From: Malachius bipustulatus | Lineage: Eukaryota; Arthropoda; Insecta; Coleoptera; Melyridae | Direction of reading: 5' to 3' | Assembly (NCBI GenBank): GCA_910589415.1 | Contig: OU342634.1 | Span: forward strand, 2,914,001-2,978,000 | DNA: 64,000 nucleotides | Part shown: piece by piece, positions 46,263 to 57,943 of the stretch | Position numbering within the stretch: the stretch's first letter is position 1 | Layout: every line of letters starts with the position of its first letter | Notes under the pieces: generated by a model | The model's input: only the letters and a program-made list of their open reading frames with translations | What the model was told of the DNA's origin: nothing | Databases searched by the model: none | Made by a program: the position numbers and the translations under genes

Positions 46263-46770
46263 ATATACATCCGCGTCTCCTACAGTTTCGCTATGGCACC
46301 TACATAGGTGTGGAGAACATATGTACCTATATAGTAACATTAGGAAGATATTCATTTGCTTTGCAAATGAAAGGGAATGAAAAAAAACGGCATAAAAAAT
46401 CAATCTTGAGAGTGCAATGAAAGACCAGTCCTGGCAGAAGCGTCGATTAAACACCTCGAGTCTCGGATGTAACCACTTGACGACAATGCCAAGCGCTTCG
46501 AAGCGTATGCAGAGACGGACCCACATTATATCCGCTTTTTCATATCGCAAGCAGACCACAGGGAGTGATATGCAAAATAAATGCAAAATTCAAAATAAAA
46601 ATCGTGCTACTGTTAATCTCGAAGATATTCCTTGCCCCGAAAGTGAAGAAAAAAAATAGAAATTCGACCGTGGTGTCAAAGAGGCCTTAGTTGTGACCTT
46701 AATATTAGTTTGCAATTCTGGTTTTAGCTTCTTACCCACCCAGCACCTCTATTTCGCTCCTCGGTATCCT
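46263..46770 (-). mobile_element. Short TIR element (MITE-like), copy 2, one end lost
   Basis: An inverted copy of the element at 6062-6608. It starts TACATCCGCGTCTCCTACAG (matching the right end of copy 1) and runs to CGCTCCTCGGTATCC (matching the region just inside the left end of copy 1). The last ~25 bp, including the second terminal repeat, are missing or diverged. The middle has an extra stretch around CGCTTCGAAGCGTATG not seen in the other copy. Confidence 0.78.
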
Positions 46771-47137
46771 GTACAATATTAACGTTAGGGAGCATATTAT
46801 GTTAGTTGTGAAGATCACTTCAACTCGGGGATTACTTCAGATAAAGGCGCGCGTATGCGCGCCTTCATGACCTAGTAGATCTTAACAGATACAACAGAAC
46901 AGAAATAATGACTACATTTTCTTGAATACAAAGGGGAACTTATAATAGGCGATCTCAGAAGAGTAGTAGGTACTGTAATAAACAACCTTGGAGACAAACT
47001 GGAGGATAATCCCAAACTGTAATTTCCCTATAATGCAATTTTCTTGTAACACCAAAATCATTATTTTTCAGGTTGTTATCAGTTTAAATTCCGGCTCGGA
47101 ATTGGAAGAGACCTTATCAGATCTGAAATAAAATTTC
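46771..47137. other. Spacer with a small GC-rich hairpin
   Basis: AAGGCGCGC-GTAT-GCGCGCCTT at 46844-46865 is a perfect 9-bp stem with a 4-base loop. Otherwise nothing was recognised. Confidence 0.5.
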
Positions 47138-47399
47138 ATCTTTGGATTGGTGAGCCTGGCGTCGCCTCGCGGATAAGTTGCGAGAACTGCTTGATCGTTG
47201 GATCCGTCGGACTGAGTTCGATTCTCGGTGAAGGCTCTGGGTGTCTGTGTTGTTTCTATTATTTAATTTTATTTGGCATACTTGAGGCTGGGTGTATGAG
47301 CAAGAGGCTCCAAACCCATATTACCGGTGTGTAGCGACTTTGTCTTACCTACATAGGGAAGACCGATGCTCCCCCTTAAAAAAAATCTTTGGATTGGTG
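47138..47399 (+). mobile_element. tRNA-derived SINE with 15-bp target-site duplication
   Basis: The SINE body is 47153-47384, flanked by identical 15-mers ATCTTTGGATTGGTG (47138-47152 and 47385-47399). The head (about 47153-47235) folds like a tRNA: a D-arm-like stem CTCGC/GCGAG (47166-47184) and a perfect T-arm CTGAG-TTCGATT-CTCGG (47212-47228), which contains a B-box (GAGTTCGATTC) for RNA polymerase III. The tRNA-unrelated body of about 140 bp ends in TTAAAAAAAA. SINEs are copied by LINE machinery; the A-rich tail and long duplication fit target-primed reverse transcription. The identical duplications suggest a fairly recent insertion. Confidence 0.9.
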
Positions 47400-47635
47400 T
47401 TTCAAATAAGCCGGATTTAAATGTGTACCGAACTATATTAACTTAAATTTATCGTTTTATCTGAACACCCGGAAAATCCGCCTGTTTATCTGCTTCGCGG
47501 TTATCTGTATCATTTCTGAATTTCAGAATTGACCATATTTTGGTATCTCGTAGTGGCTGTCTTGAGATAAGTTGACTTAAATCGACTTAATAAAGATAAA
47601 AAATTTAAACTTTTAGGATTTGTGTACCTAAGGAT
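47400..47635. other. Spacer
   Basis: No gene or repeat recognised between the SINE and the next inverted-repeat element. Confidence 0.4.
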
Positions 47636-48053
47636 CACAGAATGGCATAATCAGTTTCATTATTTTGTTTCGTTCGGGCCTTAGCGATAAAAAGCTCTAA
47701 TTTGGTGATAATTATTTGCACTATGATTTGCACTACACTACTATTTACTCATCAGTTTACCCAAGAAATTTATGGTACCTACCTACCCTTTTCAGATTAT
47801 ATTAGGCATTTTATCACCCACCGTAAATCAATCATTCTACCTGTCATTTCTTTATAGCTATATTTTATTTAATTAAGGCCTATATAGTAATTAGTTTTTT
47901 TATTTTTTTTTTCAGCGATTTTGATTTTATTTATCGATTTCTACCGATGCATGGGAGAAAACTCGATTTTCCCCCCTTTATCACTAAATTAGAGTTTTTT
48001 ATCGCTGGTGCCCGAACGAAAAAAACATGAAACTGATTACGCCATCTGATGTT
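47636..48053. mobile_element. Inverted-repeat element (~420 bp)
   Basis: Left arm (from about 47645): ATGGCATAATCAGTTTCAT, TTTCGTTCGGGCC, AGCGATAAAAAGCTCTAATT and GTGATAA. The right arm has these in inverse order (47975-48040) with few mismatches. The middle is T-rich and unpaired. It is non-coding and MITE-like. Confidence 0.75.
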
Positions 48054-50454
48054 ATATTAATTGCACGAATCCTCAATGTTTCAATTTTTTATCTTTAAAA
48101 TTAACCTCTATCGTGGAAATAAGTGATGGACCCACCCTGTACAGCCAAGACTATCCATTTACATATCCGTATAGGAAAAGTAATGCTCACTCTTGCATTC
48201 CGTTCTCTAAATGTTTTTTTTTTCTTTTTCTATACCGATCGCTTTTTGAATAAGATTAAAAGACTAGGCATAATCGCATATAAAATGTTTTCCCTTTTTT
48301 TCGTTTTTTTTTTCAGAAATTCAGTTCTCGTTTGATATTTTTTCAATTTTTTAAAGATTTTTTTTTTAGTATTTTTTGGGAAATTTACCATTTAACATTT
48401 TTTACAACAAATTTTTCAGCACCTATTTGCTTGAAGTAGGTACCTATAAGGCCGATAAAAATTAACAAGCCGGATTACTTCATCGTCTACTTAAAGTAAA
48501 GGCTCACGTGGATGTGGATATGGATGGATAAATGTCTATTCAAAAAGCTTTAAATAAATTGCGTGCTTGCACTGCACATATACATTAAGAGTAGTTGGTC
48601 TCTTTGAATGAAGATAAATTAAGAGATTATAATTTACATTAAATTGTTAATAAAATGATAAAAGAAAGAAGTAACAAATAATGATTACAATCAGTTAATT
48701 ACGCCGACTTTTTGGTAATTAGAATTAAGAGTTAGTAGAAATCAATCAATCCACCTTCCACTTGACCAATTTTATTTCAGAATGAAATGACTTGTCCGTC
48801 GTTGACATTTTAAACCGGAGAGGGGAATGTGATAATCGCCTACAAGTACTGAATTATTAAAGTGAGACACACACACATACACACACACATTGGAATACGA
48901 GAGGACCATCTGGCGTTTGTTGTGAGACTATACAATAATAATTCCTTATAGCCTACTCATTTGATCCTGTAAAACACATGGAAAATGGAAACTGGTCGCG
49001 GGCGTCATTGGAGGCATCTCTCTCTGATCGTCCGGCCTATTTATAGCGGCATAAACGTAAAGTTATAAAGGGAATTTATAAATAGGCACTTTCCTACATT
49101 AAATCTCACGCTTTGCTATCATATGCTGAAGGTGTTTAACGAGTTTTATAGCATCAATACTTCACGTATCACCGTTTTTTACATCATCCCACGCAACATA
49201 CATAATATTGTCTTCTAGAGAGAGAGAGAGAGAGAGAGACTGCGTTGCCAGATCTATTAGATATTCCTCTATACCTTAATAATTAATAATTAAAATAATT
49301 ATGGAACGTATTATTACACAGAATCAGATGATATCTACCTACATAAAGGTGAACATTTTATAAAACGATAACAAAAAAGTTTAAATTTGAAGAAAAAATA
49401 TCTCTCATCATCTCACAGATTATAGGCAACTTCTCACAAGAATGGAAAATTATTCGAGTTAACCTTTTATCGTAAGTATCAGTATTTACAACACGTACCA
49501 TTGTGAAGTGAAGTAAATACTACGAAATAAAAGCCATAACTTAATAAATAAAGGCTGTTTAGTATGTAATTAATCAACATATTATAAGCACGTGTTTGTT
49601 TCACAGCGTTTCCAGGAACAGCGTCAATCAACATCAGGTGTTTACTATTTTCTGCTTTTCTATGAAACGCCGCACAGAAAAGCTCCATTAATAAAAGCAG
49701 ACGACAGTCAGCCAAGGTGAAACAATAGAACATCAGTTATTTTTATTTGGAAAGTGAAGTATAGTAGGCTATGAATGCGGATGGAGATTGGATACCTACC
49801 TTGATTTACATCTCCTATTCCTATTCAATCAACCAACAGAGGCACTGTTGTTGCACAATAAATAATTTTACATGGGCGTAGATGTTAGTGCAATAAAAAA
49901 ATATATAAGTATGTGCTTACATCAGTTTACAGAATGTTTATTTGAGAAATATGTAATAGGTATTGTTATGGTTCGCAGGGACTGTGCTTTCTCTACTCTT
50001 TTTTGAAAATGTATTTTCCTCTCTGATTCCCTCTTACCATAAACAATTTATTTATTTAGGGGGCCTTTCTTTTTTAAAAACTAATAAAAGTTTAGTCTGT
50101 ATGAGACCTCTATTACTCAGAGTGAGTTCAAGTACTTTTTTTTTTATAAATTTTTTAAAATTTTCATAACCTATAAACTTCTATTTAAACTCAAATTTTA
50201 AATTTGTTTGGGTTTTATTACAATAAAAAATTTTCCCAACAATAATACTTACAACAACTAACTTAAAAATAACTTAAAATTACTCACAGTTTGTTCCCTT
50301 AATGAATCTTCTTCGTCACCGACCTTCTGTCATTAATTTTTGACAGAAGTCCCTCGTAGGTTAACGAAAGGAATAACCCACGGAATCAGCTGTTGAACAA
50401 AGCTTGAAGTCAACTCTAGTAGCCTTGCTGTTAGTGTGTCAGCAATTTAAATGT
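48054..50454. other. Gene-poor stretch with two microsatellites
   Basis: An (AC)n tract lies at 48866-48889 and a (GA)n tract at 49217-49239. An 84-codon minus-strand frame (49479-49733) is open but unrecognised. No repeat pair was found. Confidence 0.5.
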
Positions 50455-50645
50455 AGATCTCTGCATGGATATATCCAATTCGCTGCTACGTTTTTCTATC
50501 TTCTATGTCAAAATCGCAGAATCCAAATCGCTGCACGGCTGTACCCAAATCAAACTGCAATTGTCAGCTGCCTGCTAGCCAAATCTCTGCACGGCTGTAT
50601 CCAAATCAAATGCAGTTGTCAGCTACCAGCTAACCAAATCTCTCC
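50455..50645. repeat. Short tandem repeat, unit ~55-70 bp, ~3 copies
   Basis: The word TCTCTGCACGGCTGTATCCAA recurs at about 50458 (diverged), 50528 and 50583. The last two units share AAATCAAA.TGCA.TTGTCAGCT and GCTA.CC. The long plus-strand frame across this stretch is a consequence of the repeat. Confidence 0.75.
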
Positions 50646-51605
50646 TTCTAACCTATATGTTTCTTCTAGTAGTCAGCTACGGCCTCTGTTCTTTTCCAAA
50701 TTCTTGATGTTCGAAATTTTCTTGATGTTCACGATGTTTACGATGTTTGGTTATGATTTCGTGGTCTACACTGCTTAACTTGTGTTTTAGGAATCTCCTC
50801 GGATAATCGTTGTTTTTCTATTTATAGTTTTTCTTGTAACTATGTAAATTCGATTGTTATCTGCTTGACAACATATTATTTCTCACTATGACAGCGGATA
50901 ATTTTTGTATTTTCCTTCCAATCAACATCTATGAAATTCATTTCTCTTCTGGAGTACAACACACAAAATCCTCTTTGGACATGTTATGTTTTCCCCCTTC
51001 TAACAGCCAATTTCCATGCTACTAGAGTTGCTGTTCATTTCTTCCAAACTGTGACTTTTTATAATTTTATGCTTGACATTTCCCCATACACTCTAGCTAA
51101 CTTATTCTAATTATTCTAATTATTTTACAAAAACTATTCTATGACATTTTGCCTTATTATTACAATATTTTCTATTCTACTGTCCCAAACAAATCTAAAT
51201 ATTCTGTTTCAATAGAACTTCTCAAAAACTAAAAAAAACTATTACTACGTAAATAAGCATATTGAGCTTTTTATAACAGTTATAGTTTGTCCAGTGAGTG
51301 TTGTCCGGTGTGATGCCACACTGATCCTGACTAAACAATTTCATTTAATTTGATTTGATTTGATTCGTACACTTATTTCTAAGTCGAACCAGATGTGGTA
51401 TCGCAGTTCCCGTCAGTGGCGTGTGTTGAGAAATAATGAATATCCTACAAATATATTATTTCAACAAGTTATTAACGAAGTAGAGCTTTGGAACTTTTTC
51501 TTAACAAAAATATAATAATGCAAGTAAATAATAATTATTGTTATAATCATCAATCAATAGCCTATCTGCTGGGTGGCGTTTGAAGAAAGCATACGACCTC
51601 CGTTT
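50646..51605. other. AT-rich stretch, no gene recognised
   Basis: Only local simple sequence (repeats of GATGTT near 50706-50745 and of TTTGATTTGATT near 51345-51363). Confidence 0.45.
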
Positions 51606-51945
51606 TCTTTTTCTGCAGCAAAATATTTTAGCAATTTAACCACAAAACCACGTCCTAGGGAGTTTAATTGTTTCCCAGGCATTTTGTGTAATTTTTATTT
51701 TTGCGAAAATATGCCTTGTCCGTTGTTTCAAACGTTAGAAAAACAAGGCTATATATTTTTAGGCCATCAAGACGCGAGTCGTACTTCCATCTCACTCTCG
51801 CTCATCTTTTTAGAATTACTGACGATTTAAACGTTTCTCTGACAATACGTCCCAATTTAACTCGATTGACTATGCAATGCGATAGAAGGAGAAAGAAATA
51901 TAACGAGATCATGTATCCTTAGTTATCACAACGGACAACTCTCAC
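51606..51945 (+). repeat. Dispersed repeat, copy B (partner at 1-435)
   Basis: The same order of blocks as 1-435. This copy carries an extra piece around 51684-51760 and lacks the block corresponding to about 80-250 of the first copy, so the two are differently deleted versions of one element. The right limit of similarity is at GGACAACTCTCA in both copies. Confidence 0.75.
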
Positions 51946-52725
51946 TGGAAAAACTATAAGAAGAACGACGACGAGGAAAGAACGCTTGATGAAGATAAAA
52001 AAAATACAATAAAATAAACCTACTACATCCTACAAACAACAGGACTTAAACAGAAAATAATAAACACGAATCTCCTGGGAACTAATTATTGACGTCTCCC
52101 GGTTGGTGTCTTCAAATTGAACTAAAATCAATATTAAAATTTACTGACTATGCCTTCCTACTACGCCACTGAAAAAATAATAAAAAAATTGCTTTTTTAT
52201 TAGAAGGCCATTATAGGTACCACATAATATACAGATGATGTTTCCGTTTAGTTTTTGAGATGTGTATTTTTATTATAATCGAAATTACTCATCGAAATCA
52301 ATCATAAAACTTCAAATGAAAAGTGTTGTTACATAATATCACTACGTTGCGTCTATTTGAATTGACGGTTGATATGAGAAGACACGATTAAAGTATAAAA
52401 GTCGCCATAAATTTATTTTGAATTTTTTAATTTGTTCGTATTTATTTTAAATTTATTTTAAAAATAAATCGAAATATCTCAACAACTAAGCCTCATAGAG
52501 ACCTTTCGTAACTTATCTTTTTTTCAGATTATAATATTAAATTTAAAAAAATTGATATTCTCCAGTGGCGTAAAAGTTTGGGGGCGTAGAAAAAAAGAGT
52601 CCCCAATACGCCAGTTCCTTAATATTAACCCGAACCGAAGTTGAGAAAAATATTTTCAATTGTTGAGGAGATATTCAATACAATTAATGTTTTTCCAAGT
52701 TTAACACCCTGTATCTTGAGAAAAA
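51946..52725. other. AT-rich spacer
   Basis: No gene. An ACACCCTGTA word lies at 52704-52713, a possible isolated transposon terminus, immediately before the LINE relic. Confidence 0.45.
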
Positions 52726-53840
52726 GCGTTGTAGAGCAAAACTTAGGAGACCAGTCTCTACTGGACCAAACATCCGGCAACCTGGCGCACTCGGTTGTAA
52801 GCAGCCCCCTTCACTTCATGCGGGGCTCTGGAGTGGAGGCGTACCCTTTCCCCAGCTACTCGTGGAAATTTCATGGAAAAAACCTGAACTCAAATAAAAT
52901 AAGGATGATGTCCAAGAGAAATAGTCGAGGCCCTAGGGCCGGGCTACCTTCTGGCATCACCCAACAACTACTACAGCTATACTACAGGAGCAAACAAGCC
53001 GAGACAAAAGTGCCGGGCCTAACACGTCTGCAGCCGGAAACGTAAAACCTGCGGGTGCAGATCGCATCAATTCTACCGAAGAGTTGGAGCACATGACCAC
53101 TGAGGCTTTAAAAAGCTTCAGAATTGGTACAGACGCACGACAGAAGGTGCGAAAACTGGTGGAAGGCGGAGCTGATCCATTGGAGGCAAAAAAATCGGTG
53201 ATAAGGGACCAGCTTCATCAAAACCTCCACCACCTCCAAAGACGAAGACCACCGGTTCAAAAGGGCCAGGTCCGAGTCAACAACTCCGCAGAAAGACGAC
53301 ATCAAAAAGGTCAAAAAAGACCATAGCACGGCGGTAACTGCCAGCACGTCTTTCAAAGACGCGGTTGCCTCCGTGAAGGTGGCGATCGCCTTGAAGGACT
53401 ACCTTGAGATACAACTGGACTCAGAGCAGAAAAAACTGGTCGAAAATGCCATCCTAAAAGCCTACGACAAAATCAATCCCGGGAGAAACGGACCCAGGTC
53501 CGCTTCCGGAAACTTACGCACAGGCCACGACACCTGCTACTGACTCCTGTGCAGACGACACAAGCGCAGAATGTTGAAGTAGGTTGTCCCCCATCTGGTG
53601 CCCTGGAGGATGCAGTCCTGCAGACTCTGGTTGGGGAGGACCTCGGGGAGGACTTACCAAAACCGATCGCCTGGATATCCTATCCAGGCTAAGCGTAGCC
53701 AACAGGGGGCTGTACACCGACCTGTGGGCCTCGTGGGGCAGCACGAAGTCGGGTAACGGCCAAGTTTGGACGTTCTAGACGGACAACAAATTCTATTTGG
53801 TGATGAAATTAGTCAAGGGCAGAGAAATTTTAGTAATTAG
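52726..53840 (+). pseudogene. ORF1 relic of an RNase-H LINE (LOA/R1/I-like)
   Basis: A 5' leader-like stretch (ending CTACTCGTGGAAATTTCATG) precedes broken ORF1. The reading shifts frame several times: MSKRNSRGPRAGLPSG, then TTEALKSFRIGTDARQKVRK and LVEGGADPLEAKK, then VASVKVAIALKDYLEIQLDS with EQKKLVENAILKAY, then DRLDILSRLSVANRGLYTDL and GNGQVWTF. The 'KVAI...DYPE..L...Q...V..AIL' and '...RL...N.GL.T..W' patterns are those of ORF1 proteins of insect R1/LOA-type elements. ORF2 is absent downstream; unrelated DNA follows. I place it in the same broad group as the RT/RNase H relics here, but cannot say they are one family. Confidence 0.65.
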
Positions 53841-54289
53841 TTTGAGCAGTTTCAAATTATTCCAAGTACAAGTTTTTGTATAGGTTTAGAAAACTACCTG
53901 TTTAAAAAAATGTATTTTTTTATAACTTGAGTATCTCCAAAATTGAAGCTCTGGATTGGTCCTTAAGAGATAAAAAACCTGGTTCACCATCTATATAAGT
54001 AAGTACTTATTACGAGTAAATTACAATAAAATTATTAATGTTCACAACATTTTAGGATAATAACCAGACTATTGATTACCTACTATCGGGTGTTCAATTA
54101 GTAACACTTTCACGGATCCAACATGTTAACACGCGCCTCTTCTTTCTTCGTGTTTTTTCCGACGTCACCTCGAGAAATTATAGAAGTAGTTTCCAGGTTT
54201 AAAAGTAAGAAGTCTTACTTTTATTTAAAAGTAAGAAGGGAACAAGATTCCCTCCTTTGTTGCCAGGCACTACATTGCTGATCTTGCTT
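53841..54289. other. Spacer
   Basis: AT-rich. A local direct repeat of AAAAGTAAGAAG occurs near 54200-54240. No gene recognised. Confidence 0.4.
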
Positions 54290-55698
54290 AGCCATTATCA
54301 GAAATTTACAGTAGCTCCTTTCATACTGGTGTTATTCCCCGAAGATCTCAAGGCAGCGTTAGTTGAGCCCATTTTCAAACAGGGCGGACGTCAAAAACTC
54401 TGAAACTTGATAAAATTCTTGAATCCTTTATCTCGTCTCGTCTTATTGACTTTCTAGACAAAACAGAGATCCTTTCCCGCTCCACGCACGGTTTTCTTAA
54501 AAACAGATCTACCCAGACGGCTCTTGTGGAGCTTACAGACTTCATATCTCAGGGTTTGGAGGAGAGGATGCGCACTGTGGGCTGGCTTTTGGATCTCTCC
54601 AACGCCTTCGACATTGTATGCCACGAGTGCCTCCTTCGGAAACTGGACAATGTCAGAGTTCGTGTATTGCCCCTTTCTTGGTTTACCAGCTACCTACAGG
54701 GAAGATCTCTCCAACGCATTCGACAGTGTATGCCACGAGTGCCTTCTTTGGAAACTGGACAATGTCGGTTCGTGGATTGCCCCTTTCTTGTTTTACCAGC
54801 TACCTACAGGCGGTTCAGATTACTGGGTCTGAGGGCCGACCTGTGCGATCACCTTTTGCTTCAATTTCCTCTGGAGTGCCACAGGGTAGTGTTCTCGGTC
54901 CACTTCTTTTCCTTAACTTCATTAACGACCTGGGCCCCAAAATTACCTCCCCTTATTCACTCTGTGTTAACTATGCCGATGATACAACAATTCTTATTAT
55001 GATAAAACTAGGCGACCTTCCTAGTCTGATAGATGCCATTCAACACTGAAAAGAGCAATTTTATGGCTCAGGGTCAATAAACTAAAACTCAACTTAGTCA
55101 AAACTGAGATGATTGATTTTCACTCTAGCCGATCACATCTTCGCCCTTCGATAGAGCCGAAGGGTGTCGTGAAGTTTTTGGGCTTCCACATCGACCAGAA
55201 CCTAAATTGGTCGACTCACACAGATCATTTGTGCCGTCGCCTTGCTAGTGTGTCTACTTCCTTCTCAGACGCCTTCAGCACACGGTGCCCCCTGAGGTTC
55301 TTCTCTATGCTTATTATGGGCATTTCATCAGCCACATGAACTATGGGCTGGCCGTCTGGGGTGGGTCTGAGAGATCTCTCCGAAGGTTTTTCTTCTTCAA
55401 AAGGGAGCGATTAGAATCCTGGTGTTAGTGCAGCAGTCAAGCAGAGGCCATTTCAGGCGGCTTGGACTTTCAGGTTCAATTTGTTCAAACCTCCTACACA
55501 CCATCTGTCGTCTTCAGAAAGGACATTCACGTACGCATCTATCAAATCCCTTGCTGACTTGCTGTGCGTTTTTAATTTTTACTTTTTTATCTTTGTTTTT
55601 GTTTTTAGTATTTCTGTAATAACGCTGTTGTACTAAGCAATAACTGTTGTAATTCAAGTACCTACAATAAAGAAATTTGTATTGTATTGTATTGTATT
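54290..55698 (+). pseudogene. CR1/Jockey-like LINE relic: RT domain and 3' end
   Basis: RT blocks appear in order but in different frames: FPEDLKAALVEPIFKQGG; FLDKTEILSRSTHGFLKNRS; motif A as LDLSNAFDIVCHECLLRKL; motif B as SGVPQGSVLGPLLFLNFI; motif C as NYADDTT, containing the catalytic Asp pair; then VVKFLGFHIDQNLNWSTH and a C-terminal remnant. The motif A segment is present twice in tandem (54592-54703 and 54704-54810). The 3' end has AATAAAG (55667-55672) followed by a (TATTG)n tail to about 55698. Such short tandem tails are typical of CR1/Jockey-type elements, which lack RNase H, as here. Dead by frameshifts and stops. Confidence 0.87.
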
Positions 55699-55724
55699 CG
55701 ACCAACAATCGAATAATGATCTCA

Positions 55725-55835
55725 TGTGGGGATTTGTGCCCCTAAATATACCTTGAGGCTCCTCGATTCTATGCAGAGAAGAGCAATTCCCATCACGGAG
55801 AATACGTCTCTAACCGACTCACTTTAACATAAAGA
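55725..55835 (+). pseudogene. Short LINE RT C-terminal scrap
   Basis: One frame reads LRLLDSMQRRAIPITENTSL, the conserved 'L..L...QRRA.R.I' block of the region after the RT domain in Jockey-type LINEs. It follows directly after the tail of the 54290-55698 relic but belongs to a different, more 3'-truncated or nested copy. Confidence 0.5.
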
Positions 55836-55897
55836 GATAAAGAAGGAAATTTCATAATTCCAGGTAATGTGAGAAAGGTCTGGCTTAATAGTGGATT

Positions 55898-56522
55898 CTG
55901 TTAGTCGGACGAATGTGCTCGGATTTCAGAGTCTAGCGAGACTAGCCCTCCCCCCCGTTTTCGAGGATGCTGAATAGGATGGAGGTGGTTTAAACTCTTC
56001 TCGAGTTGACCGCACCCCCTTAAACGACCAATAACCACCCCTATGAAGGATAAATCACGGAACTTCTTTCTCTTGGCGGCCAAACTTGTGTCACCCCTCG
56101 TTTTCGAGGTCGCTGAACGCGACGCTGACGTCGAGGTCGGTCCTCGACGCACCCCCAACCCCTCTACGCGGCCAAGAACAACACCCGGAAGGGGTGAATA
56201 ATTAACATGAGCACTTTTTATAAAAATAAAACAATCATGAGAAAGGGTGTAAAATACAGGGTGTTTTTTATCAACAAATAAAATATAAAGAGGGGTCAGC
56301 GACCTCGAAAACGGGCGGGGACTCAAGTTTGGCCGCCAAGAGAAAGAAGTTCCGTGATTTACCCTTCATTGGGGAAGTTTTTGGCCGTTTTAGGGGGTGC
56401 GGTCAACTCTAGAAGAGTTTAAACCACCTTCATCCTATTCAGCATCCTCGAAAACGGGGGAAGGGCTAGTCTCGTTGGACTCTGAAATCCGAGCACTTTT
56501 CGGGGGTTTTTCCGACTCACAG
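55898..56522. mobile_element. Inverted-repeat element with GC-rich arms (~625 bp)
   Basis: The left end CTGTTAGTCGG and reversed right end CTGTGAGTCGG lead into arms of about 230 bp that match well: GTGCTCGGATTTCAGAGTC, GAGACTAGCCCT, CCGTTTTCGAGGATGCTGAA, TTTAAACTCTTCT.GAGTTGAC, AATCACGGAACTTCTTTCTC and TTGGCGGCCAAACTTG. The loop holds another CGTTTTCGAGGTCGCTGA copy and a TACAGGGTGT word (56255-56264). A minus-strand open frame across it (55901-56326) shows no protein similarity and is likely a by-product. Confidence 0.85.
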
Positions 56523-57788
56523 TTTCCACTGTAACTTTCGTCACTAACCAACCAGATATCGTGGTTGAGCTTGCATACCCCTTTTTGCAATTTTTTTTTG
56601 TAAAGTCGGGACAATATTAAAATGTATTCCTTAATTTATGTACCTATTATTCTTCACCTAAATCGTGAAGAATTTAAAATATACAGGGTAATCAGTTAAA
56701 GGCGGAGCGGTCATTTCTCGGAAACTCTGATCCTAGGCCTCATAAAAAAATTCTACATAAGTGACCATTACAATGTGATTTTAAATTGTTTGTAATGTAA
56801 CCCATAAACTATACTCGAGGTAAACTTCGCCAACTGTGAAAACCACCTGTATTCACTAATTTCAGATAATTTAAAAATATAATAATTAATAACATACAGG
56901 GTGTTCCCGTTAAATAAGAGGTCAATTATATCGTGATTTTTTATTTTTTTTTTGTTTTGGGGCTCTAGGACGAACAGTTCCTGAGCCTCTATAAGTACTG
57001 TTTCGAACTAAAATTCATAATTATTTATTTCTTCTCAAAAAATTTTAAAATATAATATTCAATAAGAAAAGAATTAAGAAAAATCCAAACTGAAGAGCGC
57101 TGCCTACGTCCATGCATGGATAACATGGTTTGTGTTACGTTAATAACCTTGAGATGTAATCGAATAAGCTTCGCTATAGAAATTGCAACGTTTGTTATTA
57201 GTGTAGAAAGTTTAATACTTAATTTCTGGTCGAGTTTAATCGCCAGCGGGTAGGTAGGTAGCCTAAAAGCAGAGCAGCCAAGCCTCCGCGACGAATGTGA
57301 ATGAAATCATTGCGGAGCGGCGACCAAAATCCCCGTTATTTTGGGGAAATGGTGTCATAATTCCCCGCTATTTTTAGTATGTTATGCGATTATTTATAAC
57401 AATGTTGCAAGACACACGATCTTAGATTTATTTATTTTTTCATACAAAAAACTTGCGACATGCAAGTAGGTAGGTATATAGGCATTTTATGTACAGGTGG
57501 TGCAAAAATTTCGCACCACATTCATAACTTTCTTATTTAACGATTAATTTTTTAAATCCCGAAGCAGGTCAATATTATTTAATCAGTTGTATCAGAAATA
57601 TTAGTTGTGCTTAAAAATGAAAAGTGTTCGAATAATAAGAATTGTTTAAAATTACTGAACACTTTAAAAAATGAAAGAGAAAATTGAAGTTTTGAAGATG
57701 GCTGGATTCGAAAAAACGATAAATATTCCACACTGAAATGAAATAGTTGCATGAAAGATTTACCTCGGCAATGTCGCGCTCAAATACC
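56523..57788. other. AT-rich stretch with isolated transposon-end words
   Basis: TACAGGGTAATCAGTTAAAG (56682) and TACAGGGTGTTCCCG (56895) look like termini of TACAGGGTGT-type elements, but no inverted partners were found. The segment at 57240-57330 is GC-richer. No gene recognised. Confidence 0.45.
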
Positions 57789-57943
57789 TGAAAATTCAAA
57801 ATTAAATGTACTTCTTGGAGTTCAGGGTAATTCACACGCTTCTGCAAGGTAGATGGTTCTAAATCACAAGATTGACCATTCAAGTCCGTTATAAACTCCT
57901 GAGAAAAGAACAATTTCATGCCTATAAGTCCCACTTGATCCAT
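57789..57943 (-). CDS. Possible first coding exon of an unknown gene
   Basis: On the minus strand an ATG at 57943 opens MDQVGLIGMKLFFSQEF, ITDLNGQSCDLEPSTLQKR and VNYPELQEVHLILNFQ, followed by a potential 5' splice site CAG/GTATTTG. The frame stays open for 110 codons to 57611, but the part after the donor looks random and AT-rich. The first 52 residues have protein-like composition. An acceptor-like TTTTCGCAG lies about 45 nt upstream of the ATG. No family recognised and no downstream exon identified, so this is a weak candidate. Confidence 0.22.

Noticed and set aside
55901..56326. 141-codon minus-strand frame
   Set aside because: Lies within one arm and the loop of an inverted-repeat element; the matching arm would encode an unrelated reading. 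No domain.
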